Part shown: positions 6,094 to 6,512 of the stretch, piece by piece
Layout: each line of letters begins with the position of its first letter
Numbering within the stretch: the stretch's first letter is position 1
The notes under the pieces: generated by a model
What the model was told of the DNA's origin: nothing
The model's input: only the letters and a program-made list of their open reading frames with translations
The model's database searches: none
NCBI GenBank assembly: GCA_000436475.1
Contig: FR886231.1
Span: 14,137-20,648, forward strand
Reading direction: 5' to 3'
Source: Eubacterium sp. CAG:248
GTDB taxonomy: Bacteria > Bacillota > Clostridia > Lachnospirales > Lachnospiraceae
DNA length: 6,512 nucleotides
Program-made: the position numbers and the translations under genes

Positions 6094-6146
6094 TATATAT
6101 TTTTTTGATATAGAATCTAGGCAGGTGTTAACTATATATTTTTTTG
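6094..6146 (+). repeat. Two copies of a T-rich 14-mer
   Basis: TATATATTTTTTTG occurs exactly at 6094-6107 and again at 6133-6146, 39 bp apart, in an AT-rich stretch to the right of the DnaA-box cluster. It could be an easily melted element or simply low-complexity DNA. Confidence 0.6.
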
Positions 6147-6185
6147 TTTTAAACATCTCATAATCAATACTTTAACAAAATATGG

Positions 6186-6213
6186 TTTGCAGATGATATA
6201 TTTTATGTATATT
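6186..6213 (+). promoter_or_regulatory. Possible promoter of the rightward dehydrogenase gene
   Basis: TTTGCA (6186-6191), a 16-bp spacer and TATATT (6208-6213) form a weak sigma-A-like match about 50 bp before the start codon. The AT-rich setting makes chance matches common. Confidence 0.25.
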
Positions 6214-6263
6214 ATTTTCTCCTGCAGTCCACATTTTATATACTAAAAAAACACGGAGGCAGC

Positions 6264-6512
6264 ATGAATTCAAGCTTTTATAACAACAATAATACTATTA
6301 ACAGATTAAACCCGATTAATTCTGACAATTTTAATTCTGACAAACCCAATTCTGAACGTACAACCATAATCGTTACAGGTGCATCCCGCGGAATAGGAAA
6401 GGCTATAGCTACAGCTCTTGCTTCACCTGCTGCTAATATAGTCATAAGCTGTTCTAAAAGCTCAGATGAGTTAAAAGAAACATATGATGCCATAACGGCC
6501 AGGGGAGCTTTA
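6264..6512 (+). CDS. Short-chain dehydrogenase/reductase (SDR), N-terminal part, with an Asn-rich leader; cut by the window edge
   Basis: The first 83 codons are visible. Residues 34-45 read TIIVTGASRGIG. This is the first strand and the TGxxxGxG dinucleotide-binding turn of classical SDR enzymes, NAD(P)H-dependent oxidoreductases that include the 3-oxoacyl-ACP reductase FabG. A helix (KAIATALAS) and a second strand (ANIVIS) follow. The YxxxK catalytic motif lies beyond the window, so the substrate cannot be assigned. The odd part is the first 32 residues: 11 are Asn, including NNNN at 7-10, and three pentads NSDNF, NSDKP and NSERT are encoded by a 15-bp repeat. SDRs usually begin only a few residues before this strand. 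No later ATG exists before the motif, and GGAGG (6255-6259) sits 4 nt before the ATG at 6264, so the extension looks real. It is not a hydrophobic signal peptide. Confidence 0.85.
   Translation, partial: MNSSFYNNNNTINRLNPINSDNFNSDKPNSERTTIIVTGASRGIGKAIATALASPAANIVISCSKSSDELKETYDAITARGAL
6318..6359 (+). repeat. In-frame 15-bp tandem repeat in the SDR leader
   Basis: AATTCTGA recurs at 6318-6325, 6333-6340 and 6348-6355, exactly 15 bp apart. The first two copies share TTAATTCTGACAA. The period keeps the reading frame and encodes three NS(D/E)xx pentads. This suggests expansion by replication slippage. Confidence 0.75.

Larger units (their letters stand above)
5745..6263. other. Long AT-rich gene-free region, possible replication-origin-like segment
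   Basis: About 520 bp without any credible open frame separate the leftward hpf promoter from the rightward dehydrogenase gene. It contains the DnaA-box-like cluster at 5890-5989, long T runs (for example around 5779, 5828, 6101 and 6140), and a repeated TATATATTTTTTTG. Flanking genes are transcribed away from it on both sides. I see no tRNA, CRISPR array or insertion sequence here. Confidence 0.6.

Noticed and set aside
6266..6277. Adjacent GAATTC and AAGCTT that look like a cloning linker
   Set aside because: They fall in frame in the Asn-rich leader just after a natural ribosome site, with unbroken AT-rich genomic sequence on both sides, so coincidence is the simpler explanation.
6278..6493. 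71-codon minus-strand frame antisense to the dehydrogenase gene
   Set aside because: The plus strand has a clear ribosome site and the TGASRGIG motif. The minus frame is the complement of that motif and shows no family features.
1..6512. Search for tRNA genes, CRISPR arrays, insertion-sequence ends or phage remnants
   Set aside because: I saw no cloverleaf, regularly spaced repeat array, transposase frame or terminal inverted repeat with target duplication.

Overview
The window looks like chromosome of a low-GC Firmicute, most likely a clostridial (Lachnospiraceae-type) bacterium. The reasons are AT-rich DNA, AGGAG-type ribosome binding sites, the conserved Firmicute order hpf-secA-prfB, a long-form HPF, and protein wording typical of that group. 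The genus is not established.

Layout: five genes run on the minus strand, transcribed right to left as hpf, secA, prfB, cheW and malQ. One gene, a short-chain dehydrogenase/reductase cut by the window end, runs on the plus strand at the far right. hpf (5083-5613) has its own strong extended -10 promoter, a foldable leader and a long rho-independent terminator. secA (2281-4848) has its own extended -10 promoter flanked by dyad symmetry, and a leader with two hairpins. A terminator-like structure with two competing folds lies between secA and prfB. prfB (946-2073), cheW (449-916) and malQ (1-405, cut) are closely spaced and probably form one transcript.

Functionally, the minus-strand block mixes ribosome hibernation (HPF), protein export (SecA) and translation termination (RF2) with a chemotaxis coupling protein and a glucan-metabolising enzyme. 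prfB has no programmed +1 frameshift: at codons 25-26, where other bacteria carry CTT-T-GAC, this gene reads CTTGAC in frame.

The most unusual part is the roughly 540-bp AT-rich gap between hpf and the rightward gene. It holds a cluster of DnaA-box-like 9-mers (5890-5989, two of them perfect TTATCCACA), followed by T-rich direct repeats, and the genes point away from it on both sides. It could be a replication origin, a DnaA-titration cluster or a DnaA-regulated promoter region. No dnaA or dnaN is in view, so this stays a hypothesis.

Start codons were re-evaluated for three genes. prfB, secA and hpf are all better started a few codons inside the longest open frame, because the ribosome binding site lies within the extra codons.
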